NCBI RefSeq assembly: GCF_022201045.2
Contig: NC_068562.1
Location: 4,402,001-4,466,000 of the forward strand
Source of the DNA: Citrus sinensis
Taxonomy: Eukaryota > Streptophyta > Magnoliopsida > Sapindales > Rutaceae
Direction: 5' to 3'
Length of the DNA stretch: 64,000 bases
Below, one piece after another: positions 39,901 to 53,273 of the stretch (positions are counted from its first letter, which is position 1; the number at the start of each line of letters is the position of its first letter). The notes under the pieces are model-generated. The model was not told where the DNA came from and ran no database searches. It saw nothing but the letters and a program-made list of their open reading frames with translations. Position numbers and translations under genes: made by a program.

Positions 39901-42900
39901 CTAAGGGAAGATTTTGCATTTTTTTTTATAAATTTACCAATAATTATTGATTTAAGTTAGATTATATTACATGTCATTTTAAAGTAAATCTACGATGATT
40001 TTAATAAATTAATATATAAGATATATTATTAGTTACTAGCTAATTTCATGTCATACCAAACACAACATAGTATTATATATAATCCAGTAATATCTAATCC
40101 AATCATATCTTATCTAATTCGATCCAATCCAATCCAATTCAATCCGGCATACCAAACATGCGCTGAGGGAATAGTGAAATATCACAACTTTTTTAAAAAA
40201 TCTTTTTGAGTTTAAGTAGCATTTATTACTCTCTTCAAGTAACAAAGTTAACATTCTAACACTTTTTTATTATTTCTTTTTTATTTATTAATTTTTATTA
40301 AAAAAATTGATCAAATGAATTTTAGACAACTATTAAAAAACTACTCTACCTAGATTCCTAAGGCAATTAACGTACCCATTAACAGTTGTTTATGTAAAAA
40401 GAAAAATCTGAGATAAAAAAAGAAGAAGTGAATTTTAGACATTGGAGGCCTTGTCAAAATAGCGTCGAAACGAATCCATTAACACAAATTTCTTAGAACT
40501 GATGTCACCATCTGTGATGAGTAATGAATTCGTTTTATTCGCAGTGGCGGCAACAACGACAAATCAACAAGCACGCAGCGGATGGAGGCTGCAATTGCAA
40601 TTTGCAATAATGCAAGGCGAATACAACAAATAATATTTCGGCGGGTGATATTTCATTATGACACTGACCAGCCAGCTAATACTGTGTTAAGAAACAAGTA
40701 ATAAGCTAAGCTAACAGGAGCATTAATAAGCAACCTTCATCAAGAAATGCTTGATTTGAAAGATAAATTTGTTTGATTGCGCAAAAGTCTCTCGTACGTT
40801 GAAAGAGTTGTGCCATTCACATTTGTCCATCAGCCTAACTCACTGACGCTAATGCTTTGATTCATGCCTAACTCGATCGCTTAACTTTCGTAATCCTGGG
40901 GGAAATGGCCGTTCACAATTATTTACATGCATGCTTTGAAAGAAAGACACAATAACGGAAATTCACCAACATCTACCGACAAAAATGTGAATAGAACAAC
41001 TCTTTCAAATAGTTCCTTTTATGACACGAGACGCAAGATTAGTTATGCCATTAACGGCGGCCATCGACGCATTATTTAAGGTTCCTTTACGTGTGATCAA
41101 GGAGTCAACAATATTTTTCTACGAATGACAAAATATTGTATATTAAAATATAATGATAATACAAGAATATTGATTTTGAGATTTTTGGCATATTGACAAT
41201 TAGTCTGATCTTTTAATTTCACAAATAAATGAATGAGTGTTCAATATTTATTGGTATTGTCATACTGTGCTCATCGACTTTTGTCACCTTTGAGACAAAA
41301 AAATTATTTCAAATTTTGTCCATCCCCTGCTTATTTAAAAAATAATTTTTATTTGTATTTAAAAGAATTTAGTTCAATTCTCGTGTATGTATGTCTGTGT
41401 GTATGTGTGTGTGTATATATATTTGATCAAAAACACATATCTATTTGTTTTCTTTAATAAACCATTTCATTTTTTTATTTGAGAGAGGGACTAGTTATCC
41501 ATAAATATGGTTGAGAAAGTGATGGGAAATGGAAAATATTGACCTTAATTTGAGCATGACCTCTTTTCCAAACTTTAATTATTTACAGTAATTAAAATCA
41601 GTTGTGCCAAACATTTCTATAATCATTCATACTTGATACTAAAATGTCCATTACCAAGATTGGGGGGGGGGGGACCGGAAAAGAGAACTGCAGTACTGCA
41701 GTATCACGACCTTTCATTTTTGTTTTGTTTTTTTTTAACGTATTCAGAATAATAATTTTGAAAAAAAAAAATTATATCCTTTCGAAAAAAGAAAATCATC
41801 ACGTTAAAATTACCTTTAAGAAAAGTGCAGGATTTATTAAATAATTTGGCAGTTTTGAAAAGTAAAAGCACCCATTAATAATCGTCAACGGGAAAACATT
41901 AAAGAGTTAAAAGCAACCTAAAAAGGTCAAAACAGGCGAGTAAAATTGAGAGAAATAGATATGAAGCTTAGCTCCTCCGTAGCTGTGGAATCTTCCACGC
42001 ACGAGTCACATCCCAAATTCACTGGTCACACATCCGTACCAATCTAGCCAGCGACTTCATGTTCAATTTAACAAGTAACTTTTTCATGGTTTCGAACCCC
42101 ACACAAAAAAAAAGATCGGTTAATCATGATGCGAGGAATGGTTCAAATCTTTCACTTAAGATTGATGATCTCACTTGAATATCGCACAAATTTCAAAACT
42201 ACATGTGTTAACTTACCAATTGAAGAATAAGAAGAGTTTTGAATGTGTTGAAATTTGCCTTGCAGAATCAGAATGACGTAATTTCGAGATTAGTCCGTGT
42301 ATGAGATTCAAGTATGGTGTATATTATTTTCCTTTCTTTTTTTTTTTTTTTAATTTTATTGGAAACGCATATATAATCACAAGATAACTTAACAACATGT
42401 TTGAAAATTTTGATATAGCCACTGTAAAACTTGCAAGAAATGTAGTTCACAAAAAGAAAAAAAAATCAATAATTTAATGCTCAAATTAAAATCTCTATGA
42501 TTTTGATGGCCGTACTTAAAATCTTCAAAATTACATCTCAACTTATAAGGTGAATGTTTGATGATTAAGATTAACATGGTTTACGTTTGGGGTTTGGGGC
42601 CTGGGCCGAAATAAAAACCAACCAACCAATTTGATCGGATCATTAAATGAAAGGTTGCAGTGAGTGCACGTGTTCGAGACCCCATGCCATGCCCCACCAG
42701 ATATCACTTGGCAGATCTAACACGTCTCCGATCCGCAAATCACAATGATAAGTTCCCACACTGTTCTAACTTTTTAAGCACAAAGCACGCATCATTATTT
42801 CTCTAAACAAACGATCATCAATTCTTCATTTTTAAATATAGTCGCATCACTTGTATCAGTTGTTGACTAATAGCTAGCTAGGGTCTTAATTAGCTCATTA

Positions 42901-43251
42901 AAATTTAAAGTGAGAGAATTTGTGGGATCACTTCCTCTAGCTGTTTATAGTTTTTCTTTTTCTCGATTTTTGGCAATCTTTTGTCAAATCCATGCAGGAT
43001 GCAGCCTGGATTCTTGCAACATACACATAAGTATCGGTGAACGTGAGGGCTGCAGGGACGACAGGGGCCTCTGGCACTGGCAGGGCCATTGCACTTGCAG
43101 TGATATTAGTTATTTCACAACATCGACCAGTTAGTTACTACTAATCTACTATATCTATATATGTACACACACACACACTCTTCTTGTTGTTTACTAAAAC
43201 TTACTTAGAGCGAGCGTCGGTGTTATATTAAGAAGTAAATATTGCGAGATC
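36954..43251. other. Gene-free stretch with MITE-like repeats
   Basis: No convincing exon was seen on either strand. A candidate transposon-like segment lies at 39651-40170. There are also CT-rich tracts near 39.2 kb, a GT run near 41.39 kb and a run of G near 41.66 kb. Short open frames lack domains. The last 200 bases should hold the PADRE gene's promoter (CTATATCTATATATG near 43150). Confidence 0.6.
39651..40170. mobile_element. Candidate MITE-like element
   Basis: One side has TTATGTTTGGTGTAAAA and ATGAGATTGGATAA. The other side, in reverse complement, has CATGTTTGGTATG and GATTGGATTAGATA, so similar motifs occur in inverted orientation around an AT-rich centre. Exact termini and a target duplication were not resolved. 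Confidence 0.3.
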
Positions 43252-45478
43252 ATGGGCAACTGTCAAGCGGCTGAGGCAGCGACGGTGGTGATTCAACATC
43301 CGGGGAACAAGATCGAGAGGATTTATTGGTCTGTTAGCGCTAACGAGATAATGAATTCAAATCCAGGACATTACGTGGCGCTTCTGGCGACTTCACCGAC
43401 GTTGAAGTCGGAGAATGGCTTGCCAGTTAAGCAGCTCAAGCTCTTAAGGCCAGACGATACTTTGTTGATCGGAAGGGTTTATCGCCTCATCAGTTTTGAA
43501 GGTAACATTATAATTCATTCATTTACTTACTCGCCATAATTCACTAAAAATAAAATAAATCCCAAGCCAGCCGATCGACATAACTAAGTTTTTTATATTT
43601 TTCGTTTTTTCTTTTTCAATCTCTTCGGCAGATGTGTTGAAGGAATTTGCTGCAAAGAAGTGCATGAAACTGGGGAGATTACTGAAGGAGAGAGGAGGGC
43701 TTGAAGTTGATGAAATGAAGAGCAAAAACTCTAGTGACCGGAATCCTGCTCCGAATCCGAACCCGAACTCAAAATCTGAGAAGTGCAGTTTTGTTAAGGT
43801 ACGTAAGAGAGTTACAACAGTTTTAGGGTTAGACCCCAAACCTAAACCTAACCTAATAATATTGATCGTGAAATGGGGAGGCCTGTGTCGTCTGCACTGT
43901 GTGTTAACTGTTAATTCGTCACGGGGAAATTAACTCATTAATTAAAATATTACTGCTGCTTTATAATATATCTAATTTTTAGCTCGGTTTTTGAGAGAAA
44001 TGTGAGTCTAGTGGTAGGATTGGGATTGGAGAACAATAGCTTCGGGTTCTTCGTTTTTTTATTCTTTTTACTGAAAGAGGGACATGGGGTATCTTATCTT
44101 TTTTGTTCGTCATTTCATCCATCGTATGTAATAGTAATATAAAGCTTCATTAGTCATTACGGGCCAGAAAGATACACATTATATTATATTTTAAGTGAAA
44201 AAAACTTTAACAATGTAAAAGCAAAATCGCTATTTCTGGCACAGGGGTCATTTTCTTTATATTATTGAGGATAGATTTCAAAACAATCATCTCAACTTAG
44301 AAATTGAATCTGAACTATGTTTTTTTTTAATAAATAATGATATGTTACACATAATTTTATATTTCTCTTTAAAAAAAAAAGATAAGAACTCTATTAATAT
44401 ATTGAATTTGAACACTACTGTTAGACCCACAGGCATTTTTATTAAGGTCATAACTTCTTTTATGTACAACAAGTTTAAATGAAAATATAAATTAATACCT
44501 TATTAACGAAAACACGGTTTTGAAGTATATCATTAACTATTAAATATTCAAATTTTGGTTGTAGACAATAATTTAAAAATAATATCTAAGATGTAATATA
44601 ATATCTACAATATTTAACATGCTTATCTTGTATAATAATTTAAGGATATTATGATAGGTAGATTATAGTATTGTGTAAGATATTATTAACTACTAATCAA
44701 TTAATAAATATATTTATAATATCACTATATAACACATGAAAAAATATCTTTAAAAACTTAAAAGAAGTCAAATGAGAAAAAAGATCTTAATCCAATCAAT
44801 AAATTAAAAAAAAAATAGTAGCAGGCATATCCATTAAATAAATGACATGCCACTAAATACACAAAAACTGAAACTTAGAGGCTCAATAATGCTATCTAAG
44901 ATTAGCTGTTAATGACCATGCAGCAAATAATAATAACTACATATAGCTCGCTAGAATTCAACTTGGGGGGAATAATATTTAGAGTAGACATGAAATTGAA
45001 TTATCAGTATCTTTTTACAATTTAAAGTGTAGTGGGTCTGCAAATTGTCTGATGAGTGATGACATGCAAATATGGACAACAAAACTTTACGACATTGATC
45101 GAAGGGCCATAAAGTTAAGATGAAACTGAGGGTGCACGCGTTCGTCCATGATATATGTTTAATTCAATGGTGGCAATCTCTGAGAATATATATCCATATA
45201 TACGATGATCTTATGGCTGTGGTTTCATGTGTTGGATAAATTTGTGCATGTGTCGGATAAATTTGTGCATGTGTCATCGTCTCATGTTGAATTTGAATGG
45301 CTAAAACTGTTTGTTTCTTTTTGGACGTTTTTAGCGGGTGGAGCTGGAGGTTCAACAACTGGGTCTGCAGGGAGGCATAAGCGGTAGAAGTGGGCGGGGA
45401 AGGCATCATGGAATTGGAAACAGTACTGTTGGGCAATGGAGGCCAGCCTTACAGAGCATTGCAGAGCTTGGGACTTGA
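43252..45478 (+). CDS. PADRE-domain protein (DUF4228), 186 aa
   Basis: Exons are 43252-43501, 43632-43798 and 45335-45478, with GT-AG junctions and consistent phases. The N-terminus MGNCQAAEAATVVIQHPGNK is typical of DUF4228. Gly2 and Cys4 offer N-myristoylation and palmitoylation, suggesting membrane attachment (inference). The PADRE core continues with GHYVALLATSPTL, LKLLRPDDTLLIGRVYRLISFEDVLKEFAAKK and KLGRLLKERG. The C-terminus carries the second conserved motif, QWRPALQSIAELG, encoded by exon 3 and recovered only after splicing the 1536-nt intron. PADRE genes are plant-specific and many are induced by pathogens or stress; the biochemical role is not established. Without exon 3 the model would lose the conserved tail, so this junction matters. 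Confidence 0.88.
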
Positions 45479-46312
45479 AAGCACTACCACTGTTCACAAC
45501 CCCACGCCAAGGAGCTATAAAGCGTACATTTTTACCTTTATGTCATTCTCTTCTGACCAATAAAAACAAAAGGAGAAGCCTAGCTCTACGCCTTTCACTC
45601 TTTCCAAAACCTTCTTTAACCGTGATGTTAATGTTATGTTATTGCCACCAGTTTCCATTTTCCACTAGTATTATTTCTATGTTTAGGGTTTCTATTAGAC
45701 TTAGATGCATGCATGTTTTACCTTTTAAATATATGTATAACTCGTTTCGACACCTACTCAGTAGTTGATCATATTATTAACGATAAAATTTTCACTTTTT
45801 TGGCTACTTAAATGTAACCTCCAGCCACCAATATTATTGTATCATATCTATGCATTCAAATTTGATAATTGAAAGCGAATGTTAATTTTTAATTAGAATA
45901 TTAAGAGATAGAGGACAAATATACCTTGCATCGAGGGTAATATATATACTTAGTACTTTATATTCCTATGAAGACTAAAGTAAGGGTTTATTAAAGTAGG
46001 ATTAAAATAAAAGATAAGAAAAATATATATTTTATTATAATATATTTTATTCCTATATTATATTGAAATTTATGTTTTTCTTACTTTTAACTTATTCCTA
46101 ATTAATCAATTGGCTTTTGACTGAATGGGAGAGCACTTGCTATTAATGTGTGAGAGTAGTAGAGCGCATATGCCAGAGGGATACTTGCACAAGGATGAGG
46201 ATCTTAAGAAATTAATTTACGAGTTGTCTGATATAAAAGATAGTCTCTCACGTAAACTTTAAAGCCTTGCGTCAAAGATTTGCTTTGGTATTTACTACCA
46301 AAATATAAATAT

Positions 46313-47332
46313 ACTACCGATAGGGATGGCAATGGGGAGGGGACCAATCTGTCTGTATCCATCCTTGATATTTTGCGTATATCCTCGTCCCTGTCAAAAT
46401 TACTTGAGAGAATCAACATCCCCTCCCCGAATAATAAAAGGGGATCCCCAAGGGTCCACGATCCTCGAATAACTAATACATTTTTTGTTTTCGATTTTGA
46501 GTTAATCATATTAAAATAAAAAATTCAAATAAAAGTAAAGTTTGAAATATATCTTACATTAATATCCATTACAAAAGTCACATACATTAAATTAGTAAGT
46601 AACGCATCATGTAAGAGATACAAACTTATTTTACAAACTATCGTGAATAAATTAATAGTCTAATACAAAATTGTTACAAATAAAATCAATTTTAGATTCA
46701 AAATTAACTTTTTCAATGGTGTCGTGGCACTTTATAAATGAGGACTATTCTCTTTACAGCACAATAGTTAAGTCAGAGCAAATCAATAGCAAATATTAGA
46801 TTAAATTAGATTAGATTATATTAAATTAGGTATTAAAATTGTGATTCGCTGTGGGCAATTATAACATCTAAAAATAAATAAAAAATAAATTTAAGTTTAA
46901 AACATTTAATGAATATTAAAATTAAAACAAAATTTTTGGGCTAATAGAATTTACCCGGTTTTTTAATGTCCTAAATAAAAATTTAGGACTTTAATTAGTT
47001 AATTAAGCCTAAAAGTTTAATAATATAAATATTTTGATATTTGTTATTTTTACCAATATTTATAATTTTATAATTTAAAATTTATTATTTATTTACTAGT
47101 AATTTTAAAAAATAAAAATAAAAATAAAAATTAAAATGGAAAAATGGGTAGGGGATGAGGATTCCACCTCATCCTCATCCCCTCTCCAAATAAGAAATTG
47201 GATAAAAAAAATTTTCCGTCCCTTCTCCAAATAAAAAATTATATATAAAATTATTCTCATACCCTCTCTAAATGAGAAAAATCCCCTAAAATATCCGTCC
47301 CCGTAAAAATTTTTGCCATCCCTAACTACCGA
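46313..47332. mobile_element. Non-autonomous hAT-type DNA transposon with 8-bp target duplication
   Basis: The element spans 46321-47324 (1004 bp). It starts TAGGGATGGCAATGGGG and ends TTTTTGCCATCCCTA, so the terminal inverted repeat is TAGGGATGGCAA. It is flanked by a perfect direct repeat ACTACCGA (46313-46320 and 47325-47332), the 8-bp duplication typical of hAT elements. Subterminal GGGGATGAGGAT/ATCCTC(G)TCCC motifs recur near both ends, as expected for transposase binding sites. There is no transposase frame, so movement would need a helper enzyme. The perfect target duplication suggests a fairly recent insertion. Confidence 0.88.
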
Positions 47333-48194
47333 CTGAAAACGGAAGGAGATATACGACAGAATTTGTCTGCAGCTGCTTTCAATTATATATAGGAAGGCCA
47401 TTAATGATGGTGAATTGAATTAATTGCAATAAGGGGGACCGGGGACCATGCAGCCATCACCTTTCGGCAAGCTTACGTTGCCTCTCATCATAACCGTTAA
47501 TGCAAGTTCTGTACTGTGATTGCCTTCAATATTTCATGGTGTAAAGTAAGTGTGAACTGGTAGCTAGCCTGGCCGTAATATCTTGTAAATATTGCAAATG
47601 ATTAATCAATAGAAACAAATTGTTAAAACCATCTTTCAAGCGAGTGATCCACATCGCCGCCCGCATCCAAAGACTATTTTGACTATTCGAGTGAAAAAGC
47701 CAGTTCCCCTAGTGCTACGGGCTATGGCCACCACAGTCAATTTCTTCTCAAAATTGAACAACGCAGGTAACTCTAGTTTTGTTGATTAAATAATTGATCA
47801 ATTGTATTACACTCCACAGTCCTTACCTTTTAAATTGATGGATTTGTCTGGTGGAAGTTGCCTTTCAACTATCATTAAAATGTGAGTATTGATTTCTTAT
47901 TTTTAGCTTTTCATAATCATTGAAGAAACGAACAAGATTGAAAAGCATTGTCGGCCACTCATCAACACGTACGTGTGGCCCGCAAGGAGTCGCTGCCCAA
48001 TAACATTAGACAAAATTAAAAACTATAGCCGTAGAAGTAACTCAATTGTCATCTTGAATGTGATGTGAAAACGCAAAATAGATCTACTTGTATATTTAAC
48101 ATGATTAACACACAAGTAATTATATGCGTATGTGTGGACCATAAATTGCTTTGCTTTGACTTCGTTGATTTTGAAATGAAATGTAAGGTAATTA

Positions 48195-48466
48195 GGGTGC
48201 GTTTGAGATTGAGATTGTGCAACTGTAGTTTAAAAGTTACAGCATTAAAGTGTTTGGTAAACACTAGCTGCTGTAGCTTGCAAGTTATGTTAATATAATT
48301 TTTTACTTGTATGATAGAAATCTATTATATCTTTAATAATTTTGACAAAATTATAATTTAAAATTTATATTTACTACATATTACTAACTTTTTTTTTATA
48401 GTTACAATTTTTTTTCCACAACAGCTGTACTTTAAAAACTACAGTACCTCAATCCCAAACGCACCT
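48195..48466. mobile_element. Tourist-type MITE (PIF/Harbinger), 272 bp
   Basis: It starts GGGTGCGTTTGAGATTGAG. Its end in reverse complement reads AGGTGCGTTTGGGATTGAG, giving inverted repeats of about 19 bp with two mismatches. It is flanked by TTA on both sides (48192-48194 and 48467-48469), the usual target site of this superfamily. It contains TGTAGTTTAAAAGTTACAG near one end and an inverted counterpart near the other. It lies about 360 bp upstream of the NEMP-like gene start. Confidence 0.82.
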
Positions 48467-48693
48467 TTAATCTTTCAGGAAAATAAATGTATTAAATCTG
48501 CCTACTCATTATGCACCTTGCCAAGTCAAATAAAAACCAACTGCAACTTTCAGCCATTCTTCATCTTCTAATAATTGTATTACGTATAATTAAAAAAAAT
48601 GGTATTATGTAAATAAATTGATTATTGAGCCTGCAGTTTTGCAATAAAACTGAAAATGAAATTAGCAATATATGGACCAAAAGAGGTTTGTAT

Positions 48694-48740
48694 TGGGCTA
48701 GATTGATCCCACAAACAAATAGCCGCCTTTAGTTGGCCCA
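48694..48740. promoter_or_regulatory. Site II-like motifs upstream of the NEMP-like gene
   Basis: TGGGCT at 48694-48699 and GGCCCA (reverse of TGGGCC) at 48735-48740 lie about 85-130 bp before the ATG. Site II pairs are frequent in plant housekeeping promoters. Confidence 0.5.
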
Positions 48741-48823
48741 AATCACCGACTCAGGATGAAATAGCAGAAATACCCTCTCAATTGCTTCGTATTTTCAAAA
48801 CTGCGCCTTGCCTCCTCTTTCGG

Positions 48824-51800
48824 ATGGGTACCGCAATGCCAATTCGGAGCTCCGATTTTATTCTCTTGATTCTCTTCATCGCATTCTCAATTTCTCAACT
48901 CGTCGTCTCCGCCGATGATCGCTCTTTAGGTATCGTCTCGCTTTTCTTGTACGCGAGTTTTTGAAGACATTGAGTTCTGAAACCTAGGGTTTCAGTGGTC
49001 TGTATCAGAAATTATATTGGTTTTCTGGCGATAAAATCTAAGAAATTTAGTGGTAACAGAGATATGGTTTATGTTTTTCCAATAATTGGTGCCTTAGAAG
49101 TTCTAAAATAAGCAAATATAGTAAAACGCACATGACATATTGTTAATCACTAAAGCATATACTTAAGGTTGGTATCTTTAATATCCTGAGGAACTTAGCT
49201 TTTAAACAGATGGATTTTTAGTTTTAAGCTTGCTGAATTCCTTAGCAACAATTGTAGGATGTGGGTGCACGTAAAAGTTTAGGTGTCAGTTAATTATGTG
49301 TTTTTTTCTTTTTTGGGTTTTGCAGTTGTTGGTCAATATACTACCCTGCGGCTATCTCCCGGCTTGGCAGTGGAGAACTCTCCTGGTATAAAGCCGGGGG
49401 CAAAAGTTTTCTGTGAAAGAGTCAGTATTCATGGATTCTCAAGACTGAGGGATTTGAGAAAGTTTGCTCATTCATTGAAGGTGAAAGTTTCCCAGAATAG
49501 TTCAAGCTTACGGAGATCAAATGTGGAAGTTTGCTTCCATCGGTGAGTTATTATATTATGAGGCTGTTTCTTGAAATAGCATAGTGAGCGGTCTGAATGA
49601 TAGCTTTTAGGATTTCTTACAGTTTTTTTTTTTTTTGCTTTAGTACTTAGAAGCTTTGGGAATTTTATCGACATTGATCATTGAAGCATATGGTTCCGAT
49701 ATTGTCTTTTTGTTTCTTAGAGCATTGTAACCTCCTTCGCAGGAATGCATCTCTTGGGGTAGGAATGTGCTCTCAAGGCCGTTGGCAGAAAGTTTCCAAG
49801 GGTTTATGGGTGCAGTCAATGTCACCTTTTGACCACAAAATCTTAGATATAAGGACCACGACGTCGCCTTTAGAGCCTCTTGAGGTTTCTATTGAAGAAG
49901 GTACTTATTTTTCAACAATGGTCTGGTGAATGCTTGTATCTCTTGCTTTACTTACAACATTACTAACCTGTCTATCCACTATTTTTTTATGTTTGCAGAA
50001 TTCTTTTTTTATCGTATTGTATTTTTTATTTTGGGCATCATTCTGATGACTTTGGCATCTTCTCTGAGCAAGTCATTGGTATTCTACTATGGCAGTGCAA
50101 TGGCAGTAGGCATCATCCTTGTTATATTGATGGTCCTTTTTCAGGTAATACTTTTTTAGTAGTTCCATTATTTAATTTTGTTTACAATTTGGAAGCTACA
50201 CATGTTATTTTAATTCTCAGGCACTGTTGACATAAATTCTTTGTACAAATAATTCTATATCTTATGTTTATTGATGGATTATAACTAATGAACACTGCAG
50301 ATAGGTTGACATGGTCTTATTGAATTTGCTTTGTCTATAGTGTAGTAGCCTTTATTTCTGATTTTGTTAACTGCCGAGACTGTTTCCTGCCCAAATGATA
50401 TATCTCAGTTCTGTTGGTACTACTAACATGTACTATCATGCGGTAGAAGTTTATTCCTGCTATTTGAAAGATTCTCATCTTTAGTTTGGTAGTAAAATTA
50501 GTTGGACTTGGTGTCTTTTTCTGATACCTTAACATGGGATTATTGTTTCTGGTTCGGTTGGATGTTTTAGTTTAGCTAACTTCATTTGTGGCATTGACAG
50601 GGGATGAAACTTCTGCCAACTGGCCGAAAGAACTCACTTGCAATATTTATGTACTCATCTCTTGTGAGTATCAACTTGTCTATTCATTTTTAATTTCTCT
50701 TTTTCTTTTTTCCAAATGAAAGAATATGTGTTAATCTTGCCATTATAATTATTTTTTTCTTTTCAGATTGGTTTGGGATCATTTCTCCTGCGGTATTTGC
50801 CAGGGTTATTGCGCTCAATACTTACGGAAATTGGAATTGGGGAAGACATGTATAATCCTGTATGTAAGTTGTCCTCTATATTTTGATTATAGTTTTTCTA
50901 TCAATTTCGTGATGCAGAGAATGATGAAGAAGCTATTACAGAGGAGATCCAATTGAGATTTTATGTTTACGTATTTTCACTGAAATAAAAGCTTTATTTC
51001 CATTTCTTTTCAACCTAGATAATGATAATATATTCTTCCATATAAATTAGAGCAACCATCTTATTCAACAACTGTCACTAACGTCATGTTAATGGCTGTA
51101 AAATCCATTATCAGAACTATCCTTTGTTGAAGGGGAGTTATCTGTTGGGTTAAAGAACTATATATAATAATCAATTGTGATCTATTATATAAATGAATAT
51201 GATTAAAATTTTGTAAACCTCTCTAGCATCTTGTTTAGTTATGGGTGGGTGCCAGCTAATTCAGTTAGTAAAATCTCTTGAGTTGAAACAAGAGTTCTAG
51301 GATTCAAACCCTGCTCACATGTGTGGGGAGAGAATTGTGTTGCCATTAGGCTATAATTAAAAACAAGAAAATCTTGTTTACTTGGGGTGATAATGAACTG
51401 TAGTATTTAGTGCCAAGGAATTATACAAACCTGTTGGTGCTTGATTGTATTTTATATTTTTGTGTTATTTAGTTTCTGATTTTGTATTTTCCTTTTGAAA
51501 ATCACTGACCAAGGGTAATTCCTAGAAATTAGCAATTTACTCTGAACTTGTATGGTTCTGTAGAATAGTTGTATACTGTTCCCTCATTTACGTAAATTTT
51601 ATTCAGTAGATAATCTTGGTAAATCCTTTCATTTTCAGACCCTTTTTTTTTTTCAATTTTTTCATTGTTTTTAAAAAAATTATTTATTTTTGTTACTAGC
51701 TACTTCTTTTTTTTACTGATGATAGTGATAATACTTATGATTTCTTGAAACCTAATTTGTGTTAGAGTTTTCTATTGGCTACTTCATTTGTTTACAATGG

Positions 51801-53273
51801 AGTTCGCTTTTATTTTGCTGCCTCATTTAAAATTGCTTATGCGCACATCTGATGCAGAAAAATTGTATATGCACTAGTTCTAATTGGTTTGCATGAGATT
51901 GTATGTAGTGGCTGAATGATTTTTAAGAAATTATTTCCTCTTCCAAAGCTGAAATGCTTTTAAATTATAAACTGCAGTTAGCAATCTTTTTGGTGGCTTT
52001 TGTCGTTCTAGCTGGAGCATGGTTAGGCTTCTGGGTTGTCCGTAAACTTGTCCTTACAGAAGATGGATCAATTGATATAAGCACATCTAATTTTGTTGCA
52101 TGGTCCATCCGCATTTTGGCAGTCATCATGATTCTTCAGGTTCTTTTTTCCCCAGTTGTTGTATCTTTTGTTTGTGACTCATGGAATGAATTTTGTTTAC
52201 AAAGTTGATAAAGTATTTGTTGTTACAGAGTTCACTGGATCCCCTGTTGGCAGCTGAAGCGTTAGTATCTGGAGTATTGGTCTCATCAATTTTAAGGAAT
52301 GTTACTAAATTGAGATTATTGCGTCGTGCTCGCAAGTAAGTGTACTTTTAATCCAGAGCTCAATCATTTTCTTTAATATTTGGAGCAGAAAAATCTTGTC
52401 CGACAATAAATAATGTATGAACTTGGGTTTGCATTATTCTAGTAAAAGAATAACAGTAAAAATGGCACTATATGGTTATGTTAATTTTTCTTTTTCTATA
52501 CAATTATAGTTCTGTTGATTGAAATGATATTATTTCTCTAAAAAGCAAATCGACTATTAGTTAGGTTTATGCAGCAGGAGAACTTTGGCCATATGTTTCA
52601 AATTGTCTGCAGTTTCATTGTGCACTCACTTCTCTACTACATATGTGTGAATATTTGTTACCATTGTCATTTACCTTTTGACTCCAGTAATGCATAATAC
52701 CTATGGTGTACCTTCTGCAGGAAGTTCAAAATAGTCAAGAATTTCTTTAGGCATTCTCAGCTTCCTGATTTATCACCATTTCAAAATTCTTGTGATGAAT
52801 ATATGTATAAGAGCCCTGAAGATAAGTTTGTCCGGCGTTGGTCCAAGCGCTTCTCCCTGTCTTCGTGCAATTCTCCTTTGCAAGGTTTGCCGTGTACCTT
52901 TGATTTTCTTGCTGGCTTTTTGCATTTTTCTTAAATAGCAATAGAACATTAAGAATTACTAGATTAATGATTACATTGGCTCCTCTGTGTCTTGGCTGAT
53001 ACTCCAGGTCATAGTGGGTCTTCACCTAGGAAACTGTCAGATTCAGAGATTTACCCTTCTGCCTTTCATTCCACTCCTGAGAGGAGAAATTTCTCAAAAG
53101 AGGAGTGGGAAAGATTCACCAGAGACTCAACAGAAAGAGCTCTAGAAGGGCTTGTTTCTTCACCCGACTTCAGTAAATGGGTCGCTGCTAATGCAGAAAG
53201 AATTACTGTAACTCCCAGAAAAACCTCTGCTGATTCTTCTGTTCGTCGCCGTAAGTGGTTTCTTTTGTTTTAA
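48824..53273 (+). CDS. NEMP/TMEM194 (DUF2215) nuclear-envelope membrane protein
   Basis: Ten exons: 48824-48929, 49326-49542, 49743-49900, 49999-50144, 50601-50663, 50767-50859, 51978-52139, 52229-52335, 52721-52884 and 53008-53273; all junctions are GT-AG and in phase, giving about 493 aa. The first ATG (48824) opens a signal peptide (FILLILFIAFSISQLVVSA). A lumenal domain of about 150 residues follows. Five or so membrane helices come next, including FFFYRIVFFILGIILMTLAS, SLVFYYGSAMAVGIILVILM, LAIFLVAFVVLAGAWLGFWV and IRILAVIMIL. The C-terminal soluble tail has YSPS-like and RRxFSKEEWERFTRDSTERAL segments. Animal NEMP proteins reside in the inner nuclear envelope and support its stiffness and fertility; plant members are less studied. 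The end is uncertain: exon 10 may stop at TAA 53273 or splice at GTAAGT 53251 to a further short exon. Confidence 0.88.
51228..51380 (+). mobile_element. tRNA-derived SINE with 10-bp target duplication
   Basis: The element spans about 51238-51370 within intron 6 of the NEMP-like gene. It has an A-box-like CAGCTAATTCAGTTAGTAAA and a B-box-like AGGATTCAAACCCTGC at tRNA spacing, then a short tail. It is flanked by ATCTTGTTTA on both sides (51228-51237 and 51371-51380), a target-site duplication typical of LINE-driven insertion. Confidence 0.75.

Larger units (their letters stand above)
45479..48823. other. Intergenic with two DNA-transposon relics
   Basis: It includes the PADRE gene's 3' region, a 1-kb hAT-type element (46321-47324), a Tourist-type MITE (48195-48466) and the promoter of the NEMP-like gene. 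The rest is AT-rich without gene signals. Confidence 0.65.

Noticed and set aside
48782-48823. Upstream extension of the NEMP-like protein (MLRIFKTAPCLLFR)
   Set aside because: It begins with TTG, and the ATG at 48824 gives a proper signal peptide.
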